This document shows, in pieces, positions 9,187 through 16,596 of a stretch of 64,000 bases of DNA. Numbering within the stretch: position 1 is the stretch's first letter; each line of letters begins with the position of its first letter. Position numbers and translations under genes: made by a program. This DNA comes from JAWKZG01 sp041396125 (GTDB lineage: Bacteria; Pseudomonadota; Gammaproteobacteria; Competibacterales; Competibacteraceae). The stretch covers positions 318,954-382,953 of the forward strand of contig JAWKZG010000003.1 of assembly GCA_041396125.1 (NCBI GenBank). The letters run 5' to 3'. The notes beneath the pieces are model-generated. The model saw nothing but the letters and a program-made list of their open reading frames with translations, was not told the origin of the DNA and searched no databases.

Positions 9187-10509
9187 CTAGCCGCGCCCTA
9201 TACAGTAATACTGAATCCCGGCCTGCTTCAGGCGAAGCGGGTCATACAGGTTGCGGCCGTCAAAAATAATCGGCTGACGCAAACAAGACTTGATCTCCTC
9301 GAAGTCAGGGCTGCGGAATGCCCGCCATTCGGTGCACACTGCCAATGCATCGGCATTTTCCAGTACAGCATAAGGATCATCGAGCAGGAGCAGATCATCT
9401 CGCTGGCCATAAATCCGGCGGCATTCCGCCTGGGCTTCCGGGTCATAAGCCTGCACCCGTGCGCCGGCAGCCCACAAGGCTTCCATCAAGACCCGGCTGG
9501 GCGCTTCCCGCATATCGTCGGTATCAGGCTTGAACGCCAGTCCCCAGAGCGCGATGGTACGACCCTGCAAACGACCCTCAAAGTGCCGCTCTATTTTGGC
9601 AAATAACAGTTGTTTCTGGGCTTTATTACGGGTTTCCACGGCGTCCAGAAGCGCTGGCTCGAGTCCGATCTGGCGCGCGGTATGGGCTAACGCCCGGATA
9701 TCCTTGGGAAAACAGGAACCGCCGAAACCGATACCCGGATAGATAAAATGAAAGCCGATACGCGGATCTGCACCGATCCCCATGCGGATCTGCTCAATAT
9801 CCGCACCGACCTGTTCGGCAATTGCCGCCATTTCGTTCATGAAGCTGATTTTGGTCGCCAGCATGGCATTAGCGGCATATTTGCAAAGCTCTGCCGAGCG
9901 CACATCCATGACCAGAATGCGATCACGATTGCGATTGAACGGGGCGTACAAATCGCGCAGAACCACTTCGGCACGTGGGCTTTCGACGCCGACGACTATC
10001 CGGTCGGGCTTGGTGAAATCGCTGACCGCTGCGCCCTCTTTCAGGAATTCCGGGTTGGACACCACATCGAACTCGATAGCTGCCTCGCGGCTAGCCAACA
10101 CGGCGGCCAGCGCGTCCCGAACTTGGTCTGCTGTGCCTACCGGTACCGTGGATTTGGTGACAACAATACGATAATCGTTCATGTGCTCGCCGATTGTGCG
10201 CGCTACCGCCAGCACATGGCGCAAATCTGCCGAGCCGTCCTCATCGGGTGGTGTGCCTACGGCGATCATCTGCAGCACACCATGCGCGACCCCTTTGGCA
10301 GCATCGGTGGTGAACTGCAGGCGACCGCTGCGACAGGTTTCAGCGATAATATCGCTCAGGCCCGGTTCGTGGATGGGGACTTCACCACGCTCCAGCCTGC
10401 TGATCCGCTCCTGATCAATATCCACACACACCACATGATTGCCTACCTGCGCCAGGCAGGCACCTGTTACCAGGCCAACATACCCACTACCAAATACAGT
10501 GATTTTCAT
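9187..10509 (-). CDS. ugd: UDP-glucose 6-dehydrogenase
   Basis: Oxidises UDP-glucose to UDP-glucuronate with two NAD+ in the cytoplasm, the precursor for the decarboxylase encoded downstream. It is a 440-residue protein with the N-terminal dinucleotide fold GSGYVGLVTGACLAQVG, the conserved VTKSTVPVGT, NPEFLKEG and PDRIVVG segments, and the catalytic Cys in GFGGSCFPKDIRAL. The C-terminal UDP-binding domain (ALWGLAFKPDTDDMREAPS) is intact. It follows the wecA-like gene by 44 bases on the same strand, so the two are probably co-transcribed. Length and motifs fit the bacterial family with no anomaly. Confidence 0.95.
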   Translation of the reverse strand: MKITVFGSGYVGLVTGACLAQVGNHVVCVDIDQERISRLERGEVPIHEPGLSDIIAETCRSGRLQFTTDAAKGVAHGVLQMIAVGTPPDEDGSADLRHVLAVARTIGEHMNDYRIVVTKSTVPVGTADQVRDALAAVLASREAAIEFDVVSNPEFLKEGAAVSDFTKPDRIVVGVESPRAEVVLRDLYAPFNRNRDRILVMDVRSAELCKYAANAMLATKISFMNEMAAIAEQVGADIEQIRMGIGADPRIGFHFIYPGIGFGGSCFPKDIRALAHTARQIGLEPALLDAVETRNKAQKQLLFAKIERHFEGRLQGRTIALWGLAFKPDTDDMREAPSRVLMEALWAAGARVQAYDPEAQAECRRIYGQRDDLLLLDDPYAVLENADALAVCTEWRAFRSPDFEEIKSCLRQPIIFDGRNLYDPLRLKQAGIQYYCIGRG

Positions 10510-10553
10510 TGCTTCTCCTGGCTTCTATTGCAGTAGAAATTTATCAGGGTATT

Positions 10554-11654
10554 TTAGCGGCGGAATGATCCAATAGCGCGTTTAAAACGCGGCGCTGTTG
10601 TGTCTTCAGAAGCGGGGGCGCGCAGTTGGCGAAACAGCGCCCAGGGCCTGCTCAGCACACGGTAATAGATAATAAGTAAACCAACGCCACCATATAACAT
10701 CACAGCTTCGGGCATGTGGAGTTCTTGCCCCAACAGGCCAATCCCGGCCAACGTAGCGCTCATTAATATGATCAACAGCAATGCCTGACGCGCATCGTGT
10801 GTAGCCCTGACCAGGACATGGTGCAAATGGCGCCGGTCTGGGTGAAACGGTGACAAACCGCAACCCAAACGCCTGGCCATAACCGTTAAGGTATCCAACA
10901 GCGGTATGGCAATCAACCATAAAGCGGTTACCGGCGACAGGACTGACGGTGCCTGCTGACTGAGCTCGACCAATAGCCAAACCACAATCAAACCCAGCAG
11001 CATACTGCCGGCATCGCCTAGAAACACCTTTTTATGCCGCCCACCAGGCAATTGCAAATTGCAGATCAGATAGGGGATTAGCGCCGGCACCGTCACCCAT
11101 AACAGGGTGGGCATAGCCTGTCCGCCCGACCAGCATAAATACCCCATGCCAAACAGGGCGAGCAACGTCAGGCTGCCAGCCAGACCGTCAATGCCATCAA
11201 TCATATTGAACGCGTTGATGACACCAACAATGGCAAATGTGGTGAAAGGTACCGCCCATAGCCCCAGTTTGATTTCACCCAAGCCGAACAGATCGCCCAG
11301 GGATTCGATGACAACACCAGCACCCAGCGTCATGATCAGAGCTGCCGTCAGTTGAGCTAGTAAGCGGGAACGCACCCCGAGCTCAAAGCGGTCATCCAGT
11401 CCGCCAATCACGATCAGAAATGCGCCGGCTAACAGAAAATAGAGTTCTTGTATTGTGGGTGTTGACAACAATAACGCAGCTGCCAGCCCGCTATAAATAG
11501 CTATACCGCCTACCAGGGGTGTGGATTGCTGGTGTTTTTTACGAGTTTGGTTCGGATGATCCAGCAGGCCTATGCGATAAGCCACACCAGACATAAAATG
11601 CAATGCTACCCACGTTACCGCGGTAGTTATGACAACAACAATGATAAAACCCAA
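10554..11654 (-). CDS. wecA: Undecaprenyl-phosphate GlcNAc-1-phosphate transferase (WecA-like)
   Basis: Polytopic membrane enzyme of the MraY/WecA family that starts glycan assembly by moving a sugar-1-phosphate onto undecaprenyl phosphate. Family motifs in order: TPLVGGIAIY near residue 46, the Asp-rich GGLDDRFELG, the catalytic NAFNMIDGIDGLAGS, VFLGDAGSMLLG, and the carbohydrate-recognition loop HPDRRHLHH, which is the WecA rather than the MraY version. Between the motifs are about ten hydrophobic spans. First gene of the minus-strand polysaccharide run, with about 700 bases of A+T-rich DNA upstream. A second enzyme of the same superfamily is encoded at 26044-27118, so the organism probably builds at least two lipid-linked glycans. 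Confidence 0.88.
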   Translation of the reverse strand: MGFIIVVVITTAVTWVALHFMSGVAYRIGLLDHPNQTRKKHQQSTPLVGGIAIYSGLAAALLLSTPTIQELYFLLAGAFLIVIGGLDDRFELGVRSRLLAQLTAALIMTLGAGVVIESLGDLFGLGEIKLGLWAVPFTTFAIVGVINAFNMIDGIDGLAGSLTLLALFGMGYLCWSGGQAMPTLLWVTVPALIPYLICNLQLPGGRHKKVFLGDAGSMLLGLIVVWLLVELSQQAPSVLSPVTALWLIAIPLLDTLTVMARRLGCGLSPFHPDRRHLHHVLVRATHDARQALLLIILMSATLAGIGLLGQELHMPEAVMLYGGVGLLIIYYRVLSRPWALFRQLRAPASEDTTAPRFKRAIGSFRR

Positions 11655-12379
11655 AATAATCCCTCACTCGGCGCATAAGTAAATCTTAAGCTTGTATCAA
11701 GCGTGTCTTGATTTGGAATGCAATAGTGAGGAATCGGCAGCTATAAAGAAAAACTGTAAAAATATTTTTAGTTTAATTAAGCCAAGCAAGCCAGCAGTTT
11801 TAAATAACATCAGTATTTCCTTATTTGAGAATTAATTTCATAACAAAAAAAAACAAAAATCCAAAAAACATCTTATAATTATAAAAAAATTCCCCAAAAC
11901 ACTGAAGCCATTGGCTTTCTCATTTATTATTTTTCCGCATTAAACCTGTATTAACTCCTTAATGCAAGCTTAAAAATAAGACATCAAAATTCCCGTACCA
12001 AGAACCCGCATTACTCATCGAGTAAAAAGCAATTTAAATATTGCCAGCAACTATTAAAATCATTACCGACATTAATAATACGCCAAGTCGCCAAAGATTG
12101 CCCTGCCTGCTCTGTAACCTGCAGCAATCCCAGCTTCAATAGCTTTGCTTCCGTGGCTGCAGCACAAGCAGTAGCGATAGCGAGCGTCGGTTATTTGCAC
12201 AAAACAGCCTCCCGAGTGGATCCTTCTTGCTGCCGACACTGTACGCATCAGCATTATTGAATCAATACATCCACTGCAGGATCAGATTTGTAACATTTTA
12301 TAACAATTATGTAACAATTTATAACAATTAAAAATGCACTTGTCCAGTACGGATAAGCATTTATGCACAAGCTTTATGC
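11655..12379. other. Long A+T-rich intergenic region upstream of wecA
   Basis: About 725 bases without a convincing gene. Most of it is A+T-rich with short A and T runs, as expected for a regulatory or acquired segment in front of a glycan locus. A patch at about 12072-12254 is visibly richer in G+C and holds a 60-codon minus-strand reading frame, but the translation is Cys/Arg/Ala-rich, matches nothing I know and has no clear ribosome site. A short A+T-rich tandem repeat (12291-12332) closes the region. No confident promoter was found for wecA. Confidence 0.6.
12291..12332. repeat. 21-bp A+T-rich tandem repeat, two copies
   Basis: Two adjacent 21-base units, each of the form TAACA(A/T)TTTATAACAATTA plus two more bases, so that TAAC-containing boxes recur about every 10-11 bases on one face of the helix. 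It lies between the 3' end of xseB and the intergenic region. Such spacing could serve a DNA-binding protein, but simple A+T-rich slippage is equally possible. Confidence 0.55.
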
Positions 12380-12619
12380 TTACTGACCAAGTTCGGCCGG
12401 ATCGATGGTTACGGGCTTGCCCTCCGGACTCAGTAGCTTTTCCACCCGCTGTTCGGCCTGTTCCAGCACTTTCTGGCAGTTGCGGCTCAATTCAACACCG
12501 CGAGCGAATTGTTGCAGTGCTTCATCTAAACTGAGATCACCCTGCTCCAGCGCTTCGACTAGCTGTTCCAACTCCTGCAGGGATTGTTCAAATTTTACGG
12601 TGGGCTTCTTGGCTGGCAT
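12380..12619 (-). CDS. xseB: Exodeoxyribonuclease VII small subunit
   Basis: Small subunit of the XseA/XseB nuclease that degrades single-stranded DNA to oligonucleotides. The protein is short and helical, with the family pattern FEQSLQELEQLVEALEQGDLSLDEALQQF then RGVELSRNCQKVLEQAEQRV, forming two helices. ATG at 12619 gives 79 residues, the normal size, with an AGGA ribosome site 8 bases before it. A start at 12667 would add an unrelated leader. In many gammaproteobacteria xseB is followed by ispA and dxs; here the next gene in that direction is over 700 bases away, so it is a single-gene unit, divergent from the rubrerythrin gene. Confidence 0.92.
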   Translation of the reverse strand: MPAKKPTVKFEQSLQELEQLVEALEQGDLSLDEALQQFARGVELSRNCQKVLEQAEQRVEKLLSPEGKPVTIDPAELGQ

Positions 12620-12700
12620 GATGGAATTCCTCATCTGTTTCAGGTGACTTGTCGGCGCTTGTGACATTCTTAGGGTATGGGTTGCAAGGTCAACGGTGTA

Positions 12701-12729
12701 TTGACAACTTCACTTAATGATCCTATAGT
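12701..12729 (+). promoter_or_regulatory. Sigma-70 promoter of the rubrerythrin gene
   Basis: A perfect TTGACA at 12701-12706, a 17-base spacer and TATAGT at 12724-12729. Transcription would start near 12736, just before or inside the palindrome at 12738-12758 and about 75 bases before the rubrerythrin start codon. The quality of both hexamers suggests a strong promoter that needs a repressor. Confidence 0.8.
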
Positions 12730-12737
12730 TACGTTCA

Positions 12738-12758
12738 TATTTAGACTGAGTCTAAATA
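12738..12758. promoter_or_regulatory. Perfect 21-bp palindrome, probable operator
   Basis: Arms TATTTAGACT and AGTCTAAATA are exact inverted repeats around a central G. The site begins about 9 bases after the -10 hexamer, so a bound dimer would block initiation or early elongation of the rubrerythrin transcript. The sequence does not match the Fur, PerR, OxyR or LexA consensus as I know them. The arm contains GACT/AGTC as in IscR type 1 sites, but the spacing is wrong for IscR. Regulator unknown. Confidence 0.65.
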
Positions 12759-12811
12759 GCTTTCGGACGTTTTTCACTGACAATTTCTTGACCCACAACA
12801 GGAGTATAGAC

Positions 12812-13231
12812 ATGTCGCTAAAAGGCAGCAAAACCGAGCAAAATTTGAAAGATGCATTCTCGGGTGAGTCGCAAGCCAACCGTCGGTATCTGTATTTTGC
12901 ATCCAAAGCTGATGTCGAAGGTTATAACGATGTTGCCGCTGTGTTCCGTTCTACCGCCGAAGGCGAGACCGGCCATGCTCACGGCCATCTGGAATACCTG
13001 GAACAGGTCGGCGATCCGGCCACTGGCTTGCCCATCGGCCCCACCGGTGACAACCTGAAAGCCGCCATTGCCGGCGAAACCCACGAATACACTGATATGT
13101 ATCCAGGTATGGCGAAAGCAGCTCGCGAAGAAGGTTTCGACGAAATCGCCGATTGGTTCGAAACCCTGGCCAAAGCCGAACGTTCCCACGCCAATCGTTT
13201 CCAGAAAGCCCTGGATAACCTGGACGCCTGA
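12812..13231 (+). CDS. Rubrerythrin family protein (erythrin domain only)
   Basis: Ferritin-like diiron protein, usually a peroxide reductase in anaerobes and microaerophiles. From ATG 12812 (GGAG 7 bases upstream) it is 139 residues. Diiron ligands are visible in FSGESQANRRYLYFA, EGETGHAHGHLEYL, AGETHEYTDMYPGM and KAERSHANRFQKAL, that is the repeated E-x6-Y and E-x2-H pattern of a four-helix bundle. The C-terminal rubredoxin-like Cys4 domain of classical rubrerythrin is missing, as in many proteobacterial versions that need a separate electron donor. A strong promoter and a palindrome lie upstream, a terminator downstream. The neighbouring DUF3501 gene is a frequent companion of such proteins. 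Confidence 0.9.
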   Translation: MSLKGSKTEQNLKDAFSGESQANRRYLYFASKADVEGYNDVAAVFRSTAEGETGHAHGHLEYLEQVGDPATGLPIGPTGDNLKAAIAGETHEYTDMYPGMAKAAREEGFDEIADWFETLAKAERSHANRFQKALDNLDA

Positions 13232-13290
13232 GTTTAGACACCTGTCTTCGGGCAATCAGATATAAGTAAGTTTTAAGGCGATTGTCGCTG

Positions 13291-13324
13291 GAGGCTGGCT
13301 ACTGCGCCAGCCTCTGTTGTTTTA
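13291..13324 (+). terminator. Rho-independent terminator after rubrerythrin
   Basis: A 9-bp G+C-rich stem GAGGCTGGC / GCCAGCCTC with a 6-base loop, followed by TGTTGTTTT. Lies between the rubrerythrin stop and the DUF3501 start, so the two genes may be only partly co-transcribed. Confidence 0.75.
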
Positions 13325-13349
13325 GGCTTCAAAGTAGCGTTATCAGATT

Positions 13350-13934
13350 ATGCAAAAACTCACCCGCACTGATTTATTTTCTTTGGAAACGTACGCCGAA
13401 AAACGACCGGAATTCCGCTCTCAGGTGATGGCGCACAAGAAAAAACGCCATGTCCAGTTAGGCGACCATGCCACGCTGAGCTTTGAAGATCGAATGACGA
13501 TCCAATATCAGGTTCAGGAAATGTTGCGGATCGAGCGCATCTTCGAAGCCGCCGGCATTGAGGAAGAGCTGGCTGCGTATAACCCTCTGATTCCGGATGG
13601 CAGCAATCTCAAGGCAACGTTCATGATTGAATACGACGATGTCGAGGAACGCAAACAGGCCTTGTCCCAATTAATCGGTATCGAGGACAAAGTCTGGGTA
13701 CAGGTCGAGGGACATGCTGCTGTGCTGGCTATCGCCGATGAAGATCTGGAACGTGAAACTGACGAAAAAACCTCCGCTGTACATTTTCTGCGTTTTGAGT
13801 TCACCCAGCCCATGGTTAATGCCGCCAAACAGGGCGCGGCCATCGCTATCGGTATCGATCACCCGAATTATCAGGTAAAAATAGACACTTTGCCTGCACC
13901 GGTCCGGGACGCCCTGGTCGCAGACTTCGATTGA
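13350..13934 (+). CDS. DUF3501 family protein
   Basis: Cytoplasmic 194-residue protein of a family without assigned activity. Recognised from the N-terminus (LTRTDLFSLETYAEKRPEFR, then KKKRHVQLGDHATLSFEDR), the QVQEMLRIERIFE helix with AYNPLIPDGSNLKATFMIEY, and the C-terminal FEFTQPMVNAAKQGAAIAIGIDHPNY. No signal peptide, membrane span or Cys cluster is present. In many proteobacteria DUF3501 genes stand beside rubrerythrin and a heterodisulfide-reductase-like Fe-S protein. Here the rubrerythrin is present 118 bases upstream and the Fe-S partner is not. A role in oxidative stress or iron-sulfur metabolism is inferred from neighbours only. Confidence 0.85.
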   Translation: MQKLTRTDLFSLETYAEKRPEFRSQVMAHKKKRHVQLGDHATLSFEDRMTIQYQVQEMLRIERIFEAAGIEEELAAYNPLIPDGSNLKATFMIEYDDVEERKQALSQLIGIEDKVWVQVEGHAAVLAIADEDLERETDEKTSAVHFLRFEFTQPMVNAAKQGAAIAIGIDHPNYQVKIDTLPAPVRDALVADFD

Positions 13935-14024
13935 GTCAGGCCCCTCCCCGAAACGTTCATCTCAGGGTACACTGCGCAACGCGGCATTGTGCCGCTGTTG
14001 ATTGCATGAGTGTATTATCCGCGT

Positions 14025-15974
14025 ATGAGCCAAAGCCTGCCCAATCTGCCCAAATCGAAAGATGCGAAAGAAACCACTAAAGACAGCTATGATGCGTCCT
14101 CAATAGAGGTCTTAAGCGGACTCGACCCGGTGCGGCGGCGACCGGGCATGTATACCGACACCAGCCGCCCTAATCACCTGGCCCAGGAAGCGATTGACAA
14201 CAGTGTCGACGAAGCGCTGGCCGGTCATGCGTCCCTGATCGAAGTCACTCTGCATGAAGACAGCTCGCTAAGTGTGCGCGACGACGGTCGCGGCATGCCG
14301 GTCGATATTCATCCCGAAGAAGGTATCCCCGGTGTCGAACTTATTCTGACCCGCTTGCATGCGGGCGGTAAGTTCTCGCAGAAAAGCTATAAATTCTCCG
14401 GCGGTCTGCACGGTGTCGGCGTGTCGGTCGTCAACGCACTGTCCCAGCAGCTGCAAGTCTGGGTACGCCGGGGTGGTCAGGAGTACAACATCGCTTTCGC
14501 CAACGGCGAGAAAACCTCCGACCTGACTGTGGTCGGCGATGTTGGCAAGCGCAATACGGGCACGACAGTACGCTTCTGGCCTGATCCGCAATATTTCGAC
14601 TCACCCCGCTTCTCAACCCCCAGACTCAAGCACTTGCTGCGCGCAAAAGCGGTGTTGTGCCCAGGGCTGACCGTGCGCTTTCGCGATGAAATCAACGCCG
14701 AACGCGAGGAATGGTGTTACCAGGACGGCTTGCGGGATTATCTGAGCGAAGCTTTGCAGGGTTTCGAGCAATTACCCGAGCCGCCGTTTACAGGCCATAT
14801 GAGCAGTGACCACGAAGCGGCTGACTGGGCTCTGACCTGGCTGCCGGAAGGGCTGCCCAGCGGCACCAGCGCGGTCACTGAAAGCTATGTCAACCTGATT
14901 CCCACTGTGCAGGGAGGCACGCATGTCAACGGTCTGCGCACCGGATTGACCGAGGCGGTCCGCGAGTTCTGCGAATTTCGCAATCTGCTGCCGCGCGGGG
15001 TTCGGCTGACCCCGGAAGATGTGTGGGAGCACTGCAGCTATGTGCTGTCGGTCAAACTGCAGGATCCGCAGTTTTCCGGTCAGACCAAGGAGCGCCTGTC
15101 CTCACGCGAATGCGCTGTTTTCGTTTCCGGCGTTCTCAAGGACAGTTTCAGTTTATGGCTGAATCAGCACGTTGATGCCGGTGAGCGTATCGCCCAGCTT
15201 GCTATCAGCAATGCCAGCCAACGCTTGCGGACTGAGAAAAAAATTGTCCGTAAAAAAATTGCCTCGGGCCCTCCCCTGCCTGGCAAACTGGCCGATTGCA
15301 GCGCTCAGGATTTATCCCGCACCGAGCTGTTTCTGGTAGAAGGGGATTCTGCCGGCGGCTCGGCAAAGCAGGCCCGTAACCGTGAGTTTCAGGCCATCAT
15401 GCCGTTGCGCGGCAAGATTCAGAATACCTGGGAAGTCGATTCCGGCCAGGTGCTTGGTTCACAGGAAATCCATGATATTGCGGTGGCCATCGGGGTCGAC
15501 CCTGGCTCGGACAAACTGGATAGCCTGCGCTATGGCAAAATCTGTGTTCTGGCTGATGCCGATTCCGATGGTGCGCATATCGCAACCCTGCTCTGCGCAC
15601 TGTTTCTGCGTCATTTCCGTCCACTGGTCGAAGCCGGTCATATCTTTATCGCCATGCCACCGCTGTTTCGGATTGATGTCGGTAAAGAGGTCTACTACGC
15701 TCTCGACGACGCGGAAAAACAGGGCGTGCTGGATCGCATCGCGGCTGAAAACAAAAGAGGGAAGGTCAATGTCACTCGCTTTAAGGGTCTGGGGGAAATG
15801 AACCCGCTGCAGCTGCGCGAGACCACCATGGCCCCAGACACCCGGCGCCTGGTACAGCTAACCGTCGAAGCTGGCGACGAAACGCCCGCTTTGCTGGATA
15901 TGCTGCTGGCCAAGAAGCGCGCCGCTGATCGCAAGAACTGGCTGGAAGAGAAAGGAAATCTGGCGCAAATTTGA
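14025..15974 (+). CDS. parE: DNA topoisomerase IV subunit B
   Basis: ATPase subunit of topoisomerase IV, which with ParC unlinks daughter chromosomes. GHKL ATPase motifs appear in order: EAIDNSVDEALAGH, DDGRGMPVDIH, LHAGGKFSQKSYKFSGGLHG (VGVSVVNALS following) and TVQGGTHVNGLR. The TOPRIM domain is marked by ELFLVEGDSAGGSAKQARNR and DADSDGAHIATLLCALFLRH. At about 649 residues it has the ParE length; GyrB of gammaproteobacteria is about 800 and carries an insert absent here. ATG 14025 starts MSQSLPNLP; a GTG five codons upstream is possible, and neither has a clear ribosome site. Intact, unlike several essential genes elsewhere in the window. Confidence 0.95.
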   Translation: MSQSLPNLPKSKDAKETTKDSYDASSIEVLSGLDPVRRRPGMYTDTSRPNHLAQEAIDNSVDEALAGHASLIEVTLHEDSSLSVRDDGRGMPVDIHPEEGIPGVELILTRLHAGGKFSQKSYKFSGGLHGVGVSVVNALSQQLQVWVRRGGQEYNIAFANGEKTSDLTVVGDVGKRNTGTTVRFWPDPQYFDSPRFSTPRLKHLLRAKAVLCPGLTVRFRDEINAEREEWCYQDGLRDYLSEALQGFEQLPEPPFTGHMSSDHEAADWALTWLPEGLPSGTSAVTESYVNLIPTVQGGTHVNGLRTGLTEAVREFCEFRNLLPRGVRLTPEDVWEHCSYVLSVKLQDPQFSGQTKERLSSRECAVFVSGVLKDSFSLWLNQHVDAGERIAQLAISNASQRLRTEKKIVRKKIASGPPLPGKLADCSAQDLSRTELFLVEGDSAGGSAKQARNREFQAIMPLRGKIQNTWEVDSGQVLGSQEIHDIAVAIGVDPGSDKLDSLRYGKICVLADADSDGAHIATLLCALFLRHFRPLVEAGHIFIAMPPLFRIDVGKEVYYALDDAEKQGVLDRIAAENKRGKVNVTRFKGLGEMNPLQLRETTMAPDTRRLVQLTVEAGDETPALLDMLLAKKRAADRKNWLEEKGNLAQI

Positions 15975-16064
15975 GCCTTTTCCCCTCTGACAGGTCAAAT
16001 CATTTATACTTGCAAACTCGCAATGTAAATGACTGTTATTTCTATTTATGGCGGAGCCAAAGGC

Positions 16065-16493
16065 GTGAGTTCCCAAGACCTTAAGCAAGCTGGCCTGAAA
16101 GTCACCCTGCCCAGAATGAAAATTCTGGATATCCTGCAGGACAATCAGGATTCGCATCTGAGTGCGGAAGATATCTACAAATCCTTACTGAGCGCTGGCG
16201 AGGAAGTCGGCCTGGCGACAGTTTACCGAGTGCTGACGCAGTTTGAATCGGCAGGTCTGGTCAAGCGGCACCATTTTGAAAGTGGGCAGTCTGTTTTCGA
16301 GTTGGATCAAGGCGATCACCATGATCATATTCTGTGCCTGCAATGCGGCCGGATCGAGGAATTCGTCGATGCTGAAATCGAGAAGCGGCAACATAAGATT
16401 GCCACCAAACTCGGCTTTACCCTGGCAGATCATAGCCTGATTCTATACGGTAACTGCACCAAACAGGACTGTCCTTACCGAACCTCGCTCTGA
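16065..16493 (+). CDS. fur: Ferric uptake regulator
   Basis: Iron-responsive repressor that binds Fur boxes as a dimer when loaded with Fe(II). The winged-helix part reads DLKQAGLKVTLPRMKILDIL and VGLATVYRVLTQFESAGLV. The C-terminal dimerisation and metal domain has the His-rich DQGDHHDHILCLQCG (CxxC) and ends with CTKQDCPYR. I prefer GTG at 16065 because GGAG lies 8 bases before it and the protein then begins SSQDLKQAGLK as Fur proteins do; an ATG at 16029 lacks such a site. The next genes, on the opposite strand, are a ferric-iron uptake pair with a Fur box, so regulator and target are neighbours. Confidence 0.95.
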   Translation: MSSQDLKQAGLKVTLPRMKILDILQDNQDSHLSAEDIYKSLLSAGEEVGLATVYRVLTQFESAGLVKRHHFESGQSVFELDQGDHHDHILCLQCGRIEEFVDAEIEKRQHKIATKLGFTLADHSLILYGNCTKQDCPYRTSL

Positions 16494-16540
16494 TACATAA
16501 CGCGCCTGACCTTACCGCATTTTCAGTCCACGATATTGTC

Positions 16541-16560
16541 ATTCCCATGCGGACGGGAAT
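16541..16560. repeat. dRS3-like short inverted repeat
   Basis: ATTCCC, 8 bases, GGGAAT: the exact 20-base layout of the dRS3 element described in Neisseria and similar to the GTCATTCCCGC-type intergenic repeats of other proteobacteria. Flanked by GTC before and CC after, as in those repeats. Only this copy was noticed in the window. Confidence 0.5.
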
Positions 16561-16562
16561 CC

Positions 16563-16592
16563 AAAAGCTGTTTTTTTTAAACAGCTTTTTTA
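16563..16592. terminator. Bidirectional terminator between fur and the iron permease gene
   Basis: AAAAGCTGTTT / AAACAGCTTTT stem with a T-rich loop, followed by TTTTTT on the plus strand and preceded by an A run that gives U residues on the minus strand. It serves the convergent fur (plus) and permease (minus) transcripts. Confidence 0.8.
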
Positions 16593-16596
16593 GGGT

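Noticed and set aside
12072..12254. 60-codon minus-strand reading frame as a gene
   Set aside because: Cys/Arg-rich translation with no family likeness and no ribosome site; kept only as a remark on the intergenic region.
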